Source: Phallusia mammillata
Taxonomy: Eukaryota; Chordata; Ascidiacea; Phlebobranchia; Ascidiidae
Assembly: GCA_003260075.1 (NCBI GenBank)
Contig: QLIY01000002.1
Span: 220,149 to 284,148 of the forward strand
Reading direction: 5' to 3'
DNA: 64,000 bases
Shown here piece by piece: positions 20,008-32,549 of the stretch; within the stretch, counting starts at the first letter, position 1; each line of letters begins with the position of its first letter. The translations under genes were made by a program, and so were the position numbers. The notes beneath the pieces were generated by a model that was given only the letters and a program-made list of their open reading frames with translations, had not been told where the DNA came from and did no database searches.

Positions 20008-23000
20008 TCAATTCATTTTTCCGGACATTAGACTTTCTTCTAATTTAAGCAAACTTTCTTCATGGTGTTTGTTACTTTTCATGAACCCTGGATCTTTGAG
20101 CATAAAATGTTGGAGAAAAAGTTGAATGCCTTGTTTTGCAACAGTCTGTTTTGTTCCAGCAAGTTTTACAAATGGTGCACTAAAATCTTTGTTTCCAGAA
20201 GTTTCCAGAATTTTTAGGAACAGATTTCTCAAAAACTCTACCATCATTTTGTCGATTTGTGAAAATTCAATTGCCTGCCAAAAAACAATAATGTTGTCAT
20301 GCATGTTTTTGGAGCAATTGGATAGAAATATAATGGTGTGTAATTTAAACTTTGACTAATGTAGTAACTACTTCAACAAAATTAGAACTTATGGGGTTAA
20401 ATGTAAAAGAAAAATCATTACTTACGATGGTTACGCATTTACCGAAACAACAGCACAATTAAGCATGTAGCTTCTTATGTCTATTTGGGACACTTGTTTT
20501 TCATGCTAGTATTTCCTAAGCCATTTAAGCAAGAAACAAAACCCCACCTTTAGACAAGCCAAAGGCAAATCCTCTGACACCAATAAGTCAGCAAGTAACG
20601 CTGTAATGTTTTTAATATGGCGACTTGACATGGAATGCAAAAGTTTGAATTTATCCCAAAATGTACATTGTAAAGACATGAGGAATTGCCTGAAAAAAAA
20701 AACAATTAGTTGTTAGTCATACACAAAGGTTCCACACAAAGTATACTCCAATTCAATTTTAGGTGAACTATCTTTACTCAAATTTATTAGTGTCTTTGTA
20801 CTTAAAGCTAATACTGGTGAATTCTAAGAAACATAAATAAATTCAACAAACAAAACAAACCATTTGGGGTGTATTTAAAAGTTTTGTTAGGTTTTTTTAA
20901 GCTGACAGTCAGACTTTCTCTAAGCAAGGAACTTGAGCAACAATGCCCCAACCCAGTGGTTACCAATAACTTGGCCTCATTTAATTTACCCACTCCTTAT
21001 TTTGAAAAAAATTTTTTTTAACAGACTTGTAATTAATAAAATGGTGCATTCATTGTGAGCACAACACATTTAGACATTGTCCACGGGCAGAGAATAATAA
21101 TAAAAAATCCACACTCAAAGTTATAAACTTGTATTCAAGTGTGATAGAGTACCAATAACGTACCAGAAATTGTTTAAAAACAAGTGCTCTCAGTTGATCT
21201 ACCTATTTAGAACAAAAACTATTTGTCCGGTAAGCACAACACAGTGTTTCATCAATTTCTCTACCATTATATATAAAATATTTATATATTTCCATAGAAC
21301 CACTTTTAAACACCTGTCATGGCGGCAAAATTTCCTCAGCAAATGGTAGTAGAATGGATTGTATGATTTTTGCTGTTGGCAACATTCCACAAGCACATGA
21401 CTGATTTCTCTGTATTGTTTTCCCTAAAAGAGAAGTATTAACAACAATAAATATACCACAATAATGAAAGTGCACAGTCTTGCAGTCTTATTTCTGGACA
21501 ATAAAAAAGGGTGGAAATTCCCTGTCTTTTTATCATTTTCCCTGAGATAACTTGTCTGTTTTTTATGAATATTTAAGATCTTAATTGTTTACTGGGCAAA
21601 CTTGATGCAGACACAATTGCAATGTAAGACATTACCTTCAGGTTCAGTTTTAAAATATTCCCGAAGGCATCTATGTAATCTTCCGAAGACAATGCAGCGT
21701 AAAATATTTGCCGACGAACATCTGTGTTCATTCTCAGTTTCCTTGCTGCTTCAATTAACTGAGAGCTGACATTTGCATTGACATCTGTTAACAAGTAATA
21801 TTAGGTCCAAGTTACTTTATGCAAGACTTTGAAAGGCTACAGTATTACATCAAGCCAGCTTTCTATGGGACTTTAGTTGTCATAGTAGTGTTAACGATCT
21901 ACAAATGATTTTTTATCCACCAGTGTTCAAACCTGTGGAAGCCTCCTGTCTATTTTGTTCGAGCATTGGAGCACCAGCCCAAGCACTTCCAACAATCCAC
22001 CATCTTCCTTTTATATCAGCATCCAACAGATCCTACAAATATTATAACAAGAACAGTTTCACTTATTTTCGCAATTTACAAATTCAATGTTTCATATAAG
22101 CCAGGGGTTCCCAACTGGGGGTACGAGATTGAACCTCAAGGGGTACGAAGATCCTTGAGCCACAGAGCAGCTTTTGAAACAGATTTCACAGCACAGTTTT
22201 ATTTTGTAATTGTAAATGATATTATGCCATAAGCCCCATTGCCACATAACAATACTTTTTTTACTTGCTGCCAGCAATAAACAACAAAGCACGAAGTTAG
22301 GAAGAAAATGCACAGATAAAGTAGGCATTCGATGTAGTCTTGCAGCAGCAAATCTGTGAAATCTGTATTGTGTGAAATACTGGTTTAACGTTTAATTGAG
22401 CTATGAAAGCAATTTAATTTAGCAATATATATCTGAAAAATTCCATTTGAATTTTTTTGGGGTACGAAGAAGGCTCTGACCTGACAAAAGGGTACGAGCA
22501 GCAAAAAAGGTTGGGAACCACTGATATAAGCAAACTTGGTGCTTTTATATATTTTGCACTACCTAAACTAAGGAATTGATAAAAGGTCATTGTATTGCTT
22601 GCTAAAAGGTTCTTATAAACATCGTGAACATATAGTCACATGTTTCTTCAAAACAAACCTTGACTTGTCATAATTCTATTCATATCAAAACCATGTAGTT
22701 TATTTACCTGAAAGGAAACATTAGGAAAGTCTTCACCATCATCTTTTGTAACAACCGTGACTTTCTTTCTTCTGTTAGCGATCAAATCAGCATCATATCC
22801 TTAAAAAAATAGGATATTAGTTTCACGTTTGGCAGATTTTGGGTTGAGTAAATGATCAACTATAGTCAAGGGTTACAGATACCTATTAATCATGTAAAAA
22901 AAGGTTAATATATGTTGGAAGATCTTGTTACTAGTCTTAAAATAAATTGTGCAAGATACAAAAAATGTACAAAAACAATATAAATTCACTTTAAAAGATA

Positions 23001-24813
23001 GAAATTATAAATTTACATTGAAATGAGATGTTACTTCATTTTGCTATTTATAGCTTTTACTAGTTACCAGTTATCTTTCTGATGTTGTTGTTCTTTATAG
23101 CAGTCAGAACTTCAAGCATATATTTCATTCGGGTAAGATCCTCCCCAGTTTCAGTGCCAGTCGAAGCTTTGGAAATTTTTTCAATGATCTGTTTTAGAGC
23201 CACAGGGTCTTCTTTCCGAACCTGAAACCCAACTTGGGTCATTATTAAAATCAAAAGTTCTAAATCCTTTTCCTGAAACGTTTCTGTAAAAATTGACACC
23301 AGGTCAAGCAGCAGTTTTGATTGAATTGCCTTGAGCTGGTATAAGCTACAAAGCAGCTGTATCAAGTTGTTCAACTCCTTGCCTTCTCCATAATGAGCAG
23401 TGTCCAGAAGTTTCTTTAACTTAATTGCTATCGTTTCAACAAAGTGAGCTAAGACGCTTATGCCAACATTACAACCAAGGACACGCATTAACATTGCGGT
23501 TTCAAAGGTTAGTTTTTCAGGTCTTGGGTCAGCAGTACAAAACTGTTCTAGTATCAGGTCAGTAAGAACTTCAGTAATTGAAGCTCTACTGTTGGCATTA
23601 AAAATGTCCTGAACAGCAGTACAGATACTGTGCAAGTTGGCTTCACTCAAACGATTAAAAAGTCCTTGCAATTGTCTCCGATTTTTTCTCATTTTCTCTG
23701 CATCTCCTTTCATGTTTCTTGCCCTTTGCGCTGGAGGAATATATTTTGAAGTTTTGTCCTCAGTTCCATGCTGGTCATTTGCTTCATCTTTGTCCTGATC
23801 ATCACTTGGTTCACCATGTTCCCCATGGTCTAGATTTGTTGCATCATTTTCACTTGATAAACTACCATCATCATCTTCAAACTCAGGAAGTACATCCTCA
23901 TCTGAGAGTTCCTCTTCATTTCCTACAATGTTATCTTCATCACTTTCAACTGCATTTTCGGCGTCTATATCCATCTCCTGAAATTCATCTTCACTTAAGA
24001 CTTCTGCAACCAAAAAATGTTTTTGCATCATGATCCCATAACATTTTTTCAGTACAAACGAACTCTTTTCTGAGTGATTAAAAATGAAAACAGTTAAAAC
24101 CATTACACCCAAGCAAAAGTAATAAAAATAATTAAATAATTGGCTGTAAGCCATATTTTTATGGATGCGTATAGTATGTGTACCTTGGTTAAATAAAATA
24201 ACCTTATCTATCACAATACAAAAAGATAAAAAGAAACATGTTAGTATTGTTTAAGTATCATACCATCATCAGCATTTGATGAATCTGCTGACTCATTTAG
24301 AGATCCATCATCACTAATATTGTCCCCCTCTTCGAATGATACAGCATTTAGAATGTAGTCCAACCCATCCTGTGCAAAAGAAGATGGAAGTTTGTCCTTT
24401 TTCTTTTTCACCTTATTCATATGCATTAGTTTTTCTAATGCCGTAATTTGTTTTTCATCAGTTTCGTTCTCTTCTTTTAGTTGCTTTATTTGAGTGGACT
24501 TCATTTTCGCCTTTTTTCTTTTTCTTTGCATTGCTCCGCTTGGTCGTTTTCTGTCTTCTTTTTTTCTTCGTCTAAGAGAAGTTTTGATCGACGCTTTTTG
24601 TTGAAGTATTGTCTCATTTGTATTTGATCCAGGGTTCGATTGAAGACGTTTTAATTTCTTAACTTTCTTTAAGTTACGTCGTCTCTGTTTTCTTCCGATT
24701 TCCGAAGACATATTAGAATCATTTTTATCTCCTGTTTGGACCTCATGGTCTCCTAGAACATTTTTCAAAATCTTTTTTACTTGGACATACTTGGCAGAAC
24801 TTTTTTTCTTCAT
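20008..24813 (-). CDS. NOM1: NOM1, nucleolar MIF4G and MA3 domain protein
   Basis: NOM1 (yeast Sgd1p relative) is a nucleolar scaffold for 40S ribosome biogenesis. Eight exons join in frame to 781 residues: 24264-24813, 23068-24003, 22708-22799, 21933-22032, 21636-21784, 21314-21423, 20548-20689, 20008-20274. Order: a Lys/Arg-rich nucleolar N-terminus, an acidic Asp/Glu/Ser stretch, the family signature KYIPPAQRA, a MIF4G helical repeat (from RRQLQGLFNRLSEANL to LTAIKNNNIRKITGYD), GRWWIVGSAWAGAP, then the MA3 domain (RKLRMNTDVRRQIFYAALSS, ECCQQQKSYNPFYYHLLRKFC, CTFWDKFKLL). All junctions are GT-AG. The terminal exon is partly copied at 19882-19968 by the assembly. It starts head to head with MFI. 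Confidence 0.94.
22102..22523. mobile_element. hAT-type MITE in a NOM1 intron
   Basis: 422 bp between inverted ends (CAGGGGTTCCCAACT and GTTGGGAACCACTG) with a perfect 8-bp target duplication ATATAAGC at 22094-22101 and 22524-22531. No transposase ORF. Ends and 8-bp duplication are typical of hAT non-autonomous elements. Confidence 0.85.
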
Positions 24814-25326
24814 GTTAAGACTGATTATTTACGCAACAACATTTACAAAACTCTTACAAATCGTGACAGCTACAAATGTTTACACGTGAAACTAATCAAG
24901 CATGACTTTTCACAATCATTTTTTTATGATGACTTTTGCGAAATTACAAAATCAAAAGCATCAAAAAATTTAAAACATGATTTTTACTCAAACTTTTACC
25001 ACAAATTAAATTTTTACATTTCATATTACGTACATCATTTAACATGTTTTTAGACTTTAGAACACAAAAATGTACGTACTTTCTGGTGTTTTGTAAAAGT
25101 AATCCATTATCCACAACCATGGTTTCCAGTGAAGCTGCTTTAACTGATTTTTAAACTTTTAATTGTTTTACTTAACATCGAATTGTTTCTGTGTACAACA
25201 ATAAGCAGCTTTTCTTACATTACACAAATATAATTATATCAGTTTTAGGCGAACAACAACTAAACACCTTACTAAAAACTTAAATAAAATGTAAAAGACT
25301 ATCAAAACTGAAAAACACCAACCAAA
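24814..25326. promoter_or_regulatory. Divergent upstream region of NOM1 and MFI
   Basis: 513 bp of AT-rich DNA between the start codons of NOM1 (minus) and MFI (plus). Too short for long separate promoters, so shared or overlapping promoters are likely. No individual factor site is certain. Confidence 0.4.
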
Positions 25327-26332
25327 ATGTTGGAAAAGAAAGAGGCTGTGTCTATTTTGTCTAAAGCCGGTTATGCATCAAGTGACGGTGATGACGGTGC
25401 TGCTTCTATGAGCCTAAAGTGGGCAAGGGCAAGCAAATCAGAACGTCTACAAGTTATTGCAAGTAAAGGAGATTCACTTGAAAAATCCACATGTGCTGCC
25501 ATTGAAATATCCCGACGTTGGAGAGGATTTTGTTTCAGGTATGTCTTGATTTTTATTTTGTTAATGTGTAACAAGCGATGTTAATAAGCACCAACTACAT
25601 GGTAATGAACTAATGATGCCCCCAGCGATCCAAATGATATTTTAGATTTATTTTTATTTTTGGACAACATATGTGAAACTCAAAGTTTTTTTTTTCCAGA
25701 GACAAAAGTTGTAACAGAATTGATATGCTACACATTATTATAGTCTTAACTCTTATATCATAGCTTTAAATCACTTTTTATGAGTCTCCAATCGGATGTA
25801 GAGACTATTTGTTTTGACTGTGGACAATCTGTCAACAAATTGTATTTTTCTGGACATTTCTATGCCATTTTGTTATAGACTACGGTTTTTAACCATTTGT
25901 TAACAGTGCAGTACTCTTACTTTACACCATTGCCCAAAAAGTATACAGTATCCTCAAGATCAGGGACGGGCAACTTCTCCAGTCGGCGGGCCTGATATGG
26001 GAAAATGAAGTACTGGGCGGGCCGGATTCCTGAATCGATAGGCTATACATTAATCACATATTTATCCAGTGATTTAAAACGGATTTTTGACCACCTAAAC
26101 CAAATACAATCAAGAACGTCGCAATTACAATACAGTCCAAACAATCTAACTATAACATAAAATTATTCACCACAGCAAATTTAATGCATACACCACAGAC
26201 TTACTACAGCTACTGCTGAAACACTAACTAGGCTACACATGTGGAAACAAAGGAAACCGGGGGGGGGGGGCTATACATTAATCACATATTTATCCAGTGA
26301 TTTAAAACGGATTTTTGACCACCTAAACCAAA

Positions 26333-26427
<95 letters not shown>

Positions 26428-29400
26428 GGCGGGAAAGTTCTTTGCTATTGGGGAGCGTTACTGTCCGTCACAACTATAATTTGATGTAGTAAGCAAGTAG
26501 TGGGGGATTGCGGCAGACTGTGGCCGCGGGCCACATTATGATGTAAGACCAGAAACTGTCTGCGGGCCGCTCAAATTCCCGTCGTGGGCCGGATCCGGCC
26601 TGCGAGCCGTATGTTGCCCGCCCCTGCTCAAGATATTTTTAAAACAGAAACATTATTGTTGTCATTTCTTTGCAGAAAAACTATTCGAAAGGCTTTCATC
26701 CAAGACAAACACATTCAAGAAAAACTATCAGAACATGAATTGTCCCCTGACAAAGTAGAAGATTTGCCCCCAGTTCCATCCACTGTGTATGAATACCATG
26801 AAGTATCTGAACATAGTTTGCAGCCATCTGTCCAAGTAGGAAAACAATCTGATTTTAAGTGACAAAAACTCTAAAACAACTTATCATTATTACCAGTAGT
26901 GCAGGAGCTATGAAATTTTACTACAACTTTGCTACACTAAGACAGTTTTTGCCAAATTGTTTTTATGATAAATAATAGCACTTTTGCTCGCAAGACATAC
27001 AAGTATACTGTTTATAAATATATTAGCACTCTTTAATACAAAATTTGTGAGCTATATTGTGTGATTATGTTTGCTTACCTTTTAAAGGAAATTGAAATTG
27101 TCCAAGAAACTTCAGAACGCTCTGTTGTGCCAGGTATATGTTTATTCTGAGTTGATTGCAATGTAGAACTGACAATGACACTTTTACCAATACTTTTTCA
27201 GAGGTTGCTGTAAAACACAGTGTGCGTAGACCATCCCCACCACCTCCTCCTCAACCCAAACAAATTAGGCCAATTTCGTCAAAGTTTGAAGCTGCCACCA
27301 TAATTCAAAGAGCATGGAGAAAACACATTGTAATTTGCTGTTTCATTTTTTTTGTGCATATATGGTTCATGTACTCTTTAAACAAAGCAGTTTTTTGGTT
27401 TGTTGCCCACTATTGGTTTGTTTTGTGTTATTTGCTAACTTCTGTTTTTCAATGAAATTCTGTCTTCACTTGTGCAGATTAGTCAGCTTAATTGCATTAT
27501 CATTTAATTGCATAGTTATCTGACTAGTCACAAAAATCCTGAAGTGGCTGTGTAATTGATTTAATCATTCTTAGTATCGTTTGTCAATTATTCTTTCAAA
27601 TTGCTACTTTCCAGGACATGCAAGTATTTCGATATTACCGAGATCTCATTAACTTCAGAGGCCAGGGTGACCCAAGTTTGATGCTACGCTGCATAAACCC
27701 GACAGAAGCCAAACTTCTTGATGCTGCATCAGGAAGCCATGTCAGATTCCGCCTGGCTGGCGTAAGTAAAAATGACATTATTCCAACCAAAAAATATGAG
27801 ACATTGCCTTAAACAGTAACTTCATCAAAAGCAAGATGGCTAGAGAACCTATATGCTGAAACAAAACATAACCATATCTGTTAGCTGTTGAGGTAAAGTT
27901 GACTGTGTATATGTTTAGGAGAAATTTCCACCCAACATATATTACAAAATCTACACCCACCGTCCAATCGTGGACATGTGTGCCAATAGTCCAAAGGATT
28001 ACACTGCCCCAGCTGCAAAATCCTTGATGTCTAAGCAAGTACACAACAAGTATGTGTCTCATTTTGTGCATCCTTTATCATGGTGTTCGGACCAAATGCA
28101 TTTTCCAGTAAGAATCCTGATCAGGTCTTTTCAAGTTATAGCTTACTTGCGATAACACAGCAAAGGGGGTTCATCTAGTTGTCTTCCACATATATTGCCA
28201 AACCATGTGTTGAGCCTGCTACACGTGTATGCACGCTTTTTGTACTTGTTGTAACTGATACTTGACTTCTAGTGTATGTTGTGATCAGTTGGATACTTAA
28301 ACATTATATTAGTGACAGTTAATTGGCCATAACAAATCTAAACTTATGGCATTGTTGCAGAAATCTTTCCATGAACAATAACCAATCTAAGAAGGAAGGT
28401 TGGTATGCAAGAAATGAAAACAATGGCTGGAGACTGGTTTCGGACAGACTTATTTATGCTTCCATGGTAAAATGAAACATTATTGTACTATAAACTGGGT
28501 GCAGTGTATTATATAGTAATGAGTTACCAGATATGAGTCATTGAGACAACAGTTGTATACAGTGGTGGGATTTAGCCGGTTGGCACTGGTTCTATAGAAC
28601 CGTCTCACAAAATTATATATAATCAGCGAACCAGTTAGCATTACTGGTTATTGTTAATGGATTTTTGCATCTTATCTGATACACTGAGTTTTGAGATCCA
28701 AGTAGCTCATATGTTTTTGTTACTTTTGTGATAGAACCGGCTGACAAAAAATTTGAATGGGGGGGGGGTTCACAGGATAATATATAATCAGCGAACCGGT
28801 TAGCATTACTGGTTATTGTTAATGGTTTTTTGCATCTTATCTGAACACCGATTTTTGAGATCAAAGTAGCTCACATGTTTTTGTTACTTTTGTGATAGAA
28901 CCGGCTGACAAAAAATTTGAATGGGGGGGGGGATGTATATTTTATCTAATCAATAGACATCTCAAGTATCTTATTCATATTGAATCATTTATAGGCCAAT
29001 TATTACCTCTTGTTCTCGTTTTAACTGTTCTGTTGATTTGTAGGATCCAGTAACTTGGGACACTTCGCATAAACCTGTAGAGTTTCATCACGTCAAACTG
29101 CAGAGGAAGGCAGATGTGGAACATAAGAGAAGACAAAGAAAAATTCAGTGGATGAAAAAAATGTACAAGTAAGCACATAAATTCTTTTAGAATGGTTTCC
29201 TAAGTTCCAAAAACAAATCAAAACAATTTTTTTGCCTAAAATTACAAAATGCAGTAAACCTTTGTTTAGGGGGGGGGGTGTAAGAATCCTGATCAGGTCT
29301 TTTCAAGTTATAGCTTACTTGTGATAACACAGCAAAGGGGGTTCATCTAGTTGTCTTCCAAATATGTTGCCAAACCATGTGTTGAGCCTGCTACACGTGT

Positions 29401-31833
29401 ATGCACGCTTTTTGGGGGGGGGGGCTTAACTGATGACGATTAGTTTAACCGTTGCCACATTACAAATTATTTGTACCTCAAGTTTTGTCCAAATTAAGTG
29501 AACATCAACTGAGGTTTATAAAAAAAATTTGGTAATTTGCAAGTTCAATTAAATATTTTTGCTCAGTGAAAAACATAGGGGGGGGGGGATGGATGAAAAA
29601 AATGTACAAGTAAGCGCATTGAATTCTTTTAGAATGGTTTGCTAAGTTCCAAAAACAAATCGAAACAATTTTTTTGCCTAAAATTACAAAATGCAGTAAA
29701 CCTTTGTTTATTCTGAACTGCTTGGACCAAAAAAATGTCCAAAATTAGGAGAAGATCCGGTTTAACTGATGACGATCAGTTTAATCCTTGCCATATTACA
29801 AATTATTTGTACCTGGAGTTTTGTCGAATTAAGTAAAGATCTGGATTAATGGAATCCAGTTTAACTGAGGTTTGTTAAAGTTTTTGCAATTTTTAGGTAA
29901 TTTGCAAGTTCAATTAAATATTTTTGCTCAGTGAAAAACATAGTCAACTATAACTTATTCGGTTATTTTTTGTTTTCTTTTATGTCTCTTTATTGCTATT
30001 GTGTCATTTTTAAAGGGAAGGTATGTTAAAAGCCAAAGAATCTGACCAAGAAACAAGTGAACTAGTGGAAAAGGCTGCAAGAGGATTGGTGAACACAGTC
30101 AACATGCAGGGATCAGAAGCTGTAATGGATTGGGAGGTCGGCATACCAGCCTGTTACATAAAAACTCAAATTTGCAGCAAATAAATAGATAAGTCTCTGA
30201 AACAGGTTTTGTTATATGAGCTGTAAAAACAATCTGATTCGAAAACAAATCTGGGTAAATGACAACTTATTATGGGTCCCCTTCCCTGAAGGGGACACAT
30301 ATTGATTTTACGGGGGGGGGGCCTCTTTATAGCTATTGTGTCATTTTTAAAGGGAAGGAATGTTAAAAGCCAAAGAATCTGACCAAGAAACAAGTGAACT
30401 CGTGGAAAAGGCTGCAAGAGGATTGGTGAACACAGTCAACATGCAGGGATCAGAAGCTGTAATGGATTGGGAGGTCGGCAANCGATGGCTAATATGGGAC
30501 CCAATACAAAATAAGCATAGGAAATATATTAATGTTTTAAAATAGGTTATAGTGTAAATGCAACAACAAAATGTGCTAAGCCACCCTTGTAGTTATTTAA
30601 GTTTTTCATGAACTTAACTCAATAGACATGAAGTACATTAAAAACTTCATTCTGGTTTTAAGTTTAAGTAAACTGTATTGCTAAAACCTTAATGTTTGTC
30701 TCTTGATAAGCTGTGTTTAATATTAGTATCTTAATATTTTAAAGATGGGGGGGGGGCACAAGCCTGATACATAAAAACTCAAATTTGCAGCAAATAAATA
30801 GACATGTCTCTGAAATGGCTCATTATATTACACCTAATGTTACATATAGCCAGTGGTGGGATTCAAATTTGTCAGCCGGTTCTGTTACAAAAAGTCCATT
30901 TACAGTAACCAGTAGTGCTAACCGGTTCACTAATCTCATAAAATGTCGTGAGACGGTTCTATAGAACCAGTGCGAACCGGCTGAATCCCACCAATTTAGT
31001 GAGACGGTTCTATAGAACCGGTGCGAACCGGCTGAATCCCACCACTGCATATAGCTGTAAAAACAATGTGAATGGAAAGCAGATCTGGGTGAATGACTTT
31101 TTCATAAACTTATTATTTACGTTTTTTATGAATTTAACTCAATAGACATGAAGTACATTAAAAACTTCATTCTAGTTTTAAGTTTAAGTAAACTGTATCG
31201 CTAAAACCTTAATGTTTTTCTCTTGATAAGCTGTGTTTAAGATTATTATCTTAATATTTTAAAGATTTAATTTGCCTACAATTTAATCAAAAACAACCAT
31301 ACATATCCAAACATTTTTACTGACACTCAAATTATTCTGATCTGTCCCTTTTTCTAGTATTACCTTTCCATAACCGCTGCATATCTTCTGTCCATTCTGT
31401 CAACTCATTAAAATTTAGCCATTGATCATAGGTTGACGAACTACTTCAATGGACCACTGCTCTCAACTTCGACGACTACATTGAAACCTGGAAGGAAACT
31501 GCCACGAGCAATGTTTCAGAACGAGAAGTGGCAAATATCATGCAATCAAGCTCCCAGCGAGCCCCGCATCAAACTGGAAGCGCTGTTCCTGTCCAATTTG
31601 ACCCCTTCGCCCTCACTCGAGCCTCGTCTGTCGGTATTAGACAGTCGCCTGCCAAATCGGGTCCAGAGGTAAGCGCCGGCGGTAACGCGAGGGTTGATTT
31701 CCGGCCGATTGAAAGCCACGAGACCGATGCCTCAGAAGATATCACTGGACAAAATGGTAAAGCCTACGGAAGCCCACAAAATAACGGAATGACTTCTGTA
31801 GCTGAAAGACGGAGTGGGGTGATGGTATCATAA
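25327..31833 (+). CDS. MFI: Protein MFI (C11orf65 homologue), IQ-motif protein
   Basis: Homologue of human MFI/C11orf65, a mitochondrial-fission-factor interactor. Ten exons join in frame to 525 residues: 25327-25538, 26676-26835, 27088-27133, 27202-27329, 27615-27761, 27919-28049, 28361-28466, 29044-29168, 30016-30136, 31432-31833. Two IQ-like helices lie in the N-terminal third (AAIEISRRWRGFCFRKTIR across exons 1-2 and AATIIQRAWRKHI in exon 4). The conserved core follows: YYRDLINFRGQGDP, CINPTEAKLLDAASG, PPNIYYKIYTHRPIVDMCAN, GWYARNENNGWRLVSD, RKIQWMKKMY, VMDWE then VDELLQWTTALNFDDYIETW. The last exon adds about 90 low-complexity residues. Exon 9 has a near-identical second copy at 30353-30473 and the final exon end is repeated at 31871-31957; both adjoin G10 runs. 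It is longer than human MFI, mainly at the N-terminus. Confidence 0.9.
25961..26626. mobile_element. hAT-type MITE containing an unfilled gap, MFI intron 1
   Basis: Ends are inverted repeats (CAGGGACGGGCAAC and GTTGCCCGCCCCTG) with a perfect 8-bp duplication CTCAAGAT at 25953-25960 and 26627-26634. Inside lie a G12 run, a second copy of 26041-26104, and a G94 run (26333-26426). The true element is therefore shorter or different inside. Confidence 0.8.
26333..26426. other. 94-base G run, probable unfilled scaffold gap
   Basis: A pure G tract of 94 bases with no interruption, preceded by a duplicate of sequence 290 bp upstream. It generates a spurious polyglycine ORF. I read it as a sized gap written as G. 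Confidence 0.7.
28560..28923. mobile_element. Truncated hAT-type MITE (CAGTGGTGGGATT family), duplicated by the assembly
   Basis: Begins CAGTGGTGGGATTTAG and continues with the family body, but the right end is cut at a G10 run (28759-28768). A second allelic-looking copy of the 3' half follows (28769-28923) and ends at another G10 run. Complete family members are at 30851-31047 and 54253-54397. Confidence 0.7.
29270..29590. repeat. Mis-ordered contig fragments between three G10 runs
   Basis: Between G10 runs at 29269, 29414 and 29578 lie a copy of 28109-28245, then a copy of parts of 29760-29943; after the third run a copy of 29149-29260 begins. The real order of MFI introns 8-9 cannot be read from this assembly. 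Confidence 0.75.
30353..30473 (+). pseudogene. Assembly duplicate of MFI exon 9
   Basis: Copy of 30016-30136 with a few substitutions (one gives a GGT-to-GGA silent change), placed after a G10 run at 30311-30320 and followed eight bases later by an ambiguous base at 30482. Splicing both copies would repeat the same 40 residues, which homologues do not do. Confidence 0.75.
30851..31047. mobile_element. hAT-type MITE (CAGTGGTGGGATT family)
   Basis: 197 bp with inverted ends CAGTGGTGGGATT and AATCCCACCACTG and a perfect 8-bp duplication CATATAGC (30843-30850, 31048-31055). It contains an internal tandem duplication of about 50 bp of its own right end. Confidence 0.88.
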
Positions 31834-32549
31834 AAAGGTTTGGTGTTCTTTTTTACGCTGGGGGGGGGGGCAGACAAAATGGTAAAGCCTACGAAAGCCC
31901 ACAAAATAATGGAATGGCTTCTGTAGCTGAAAGACGAAGTGGGGTGATGGTATCATAAAAAGGTTTGGTGTTCTTTTTTACGCTGTGTGGTGTTTGTAAG
32001 TAGAATTTTAGCATTGTAATGCACTGATTTAATATTGGTAAAGTTCATTGAATTTTTACCTTTTACAAGAGCTGTTATAGTCTAACATACCATTTGCCTT
32101 AATTCCACACTGTGATTTGGTTTTAGTTTATTGCCTTAACTCCAAAAACGTGCACAAACTAATAAATAGCAATGAAATGCAAAACTGTGGTGCAAAAAAT
32201 TGGCAAGTGATAATATGAAATAAAGTAAAATGAAAAACGAAACATTGAAAAACAACATACTGCACATCCTTCATTTCCATTTAAGCCATGCCATTCTTGC
32301 AGTCGGGGGGGGGGAAACCAGTGTTTCATACCGGAACGGAACGAAACCAAATAGCGTTATTCGTTCTGAGCAAATTTTTTATTTCGTTATTTCGTTCTGG
32401 ACGGGGGGGGGGGGCAAAAACGTGCACAAACTAAATAAATAACAATGAAATGCGAATGCAAAACTGTGGTGCAAAAAGTTAGCAAGTGATAATATGAAAT
32501 AAAGTAAAATGAAAAGCGAAACATTGAAAAACAAAATACTGCACATCCT
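31834..32549. repeat. Intergenic spacer with three G10-type junctions
   Basis: No gene. The end of MFI is duplicated across a G run at 31860. The bHLH terminal exon and downstream flank (32147-32304) recur at 32415-32585. A 90-bp orphan fragment (32315-32403) sits between two G runs and resembles no neighbour. Confidence 0.7.

Noticed and set aside
26239-26484. ORF with a long polyglycine tract
   Set aside because: The glycines come from the 94-base G run, which looks like a gap written as G inside a transposon.
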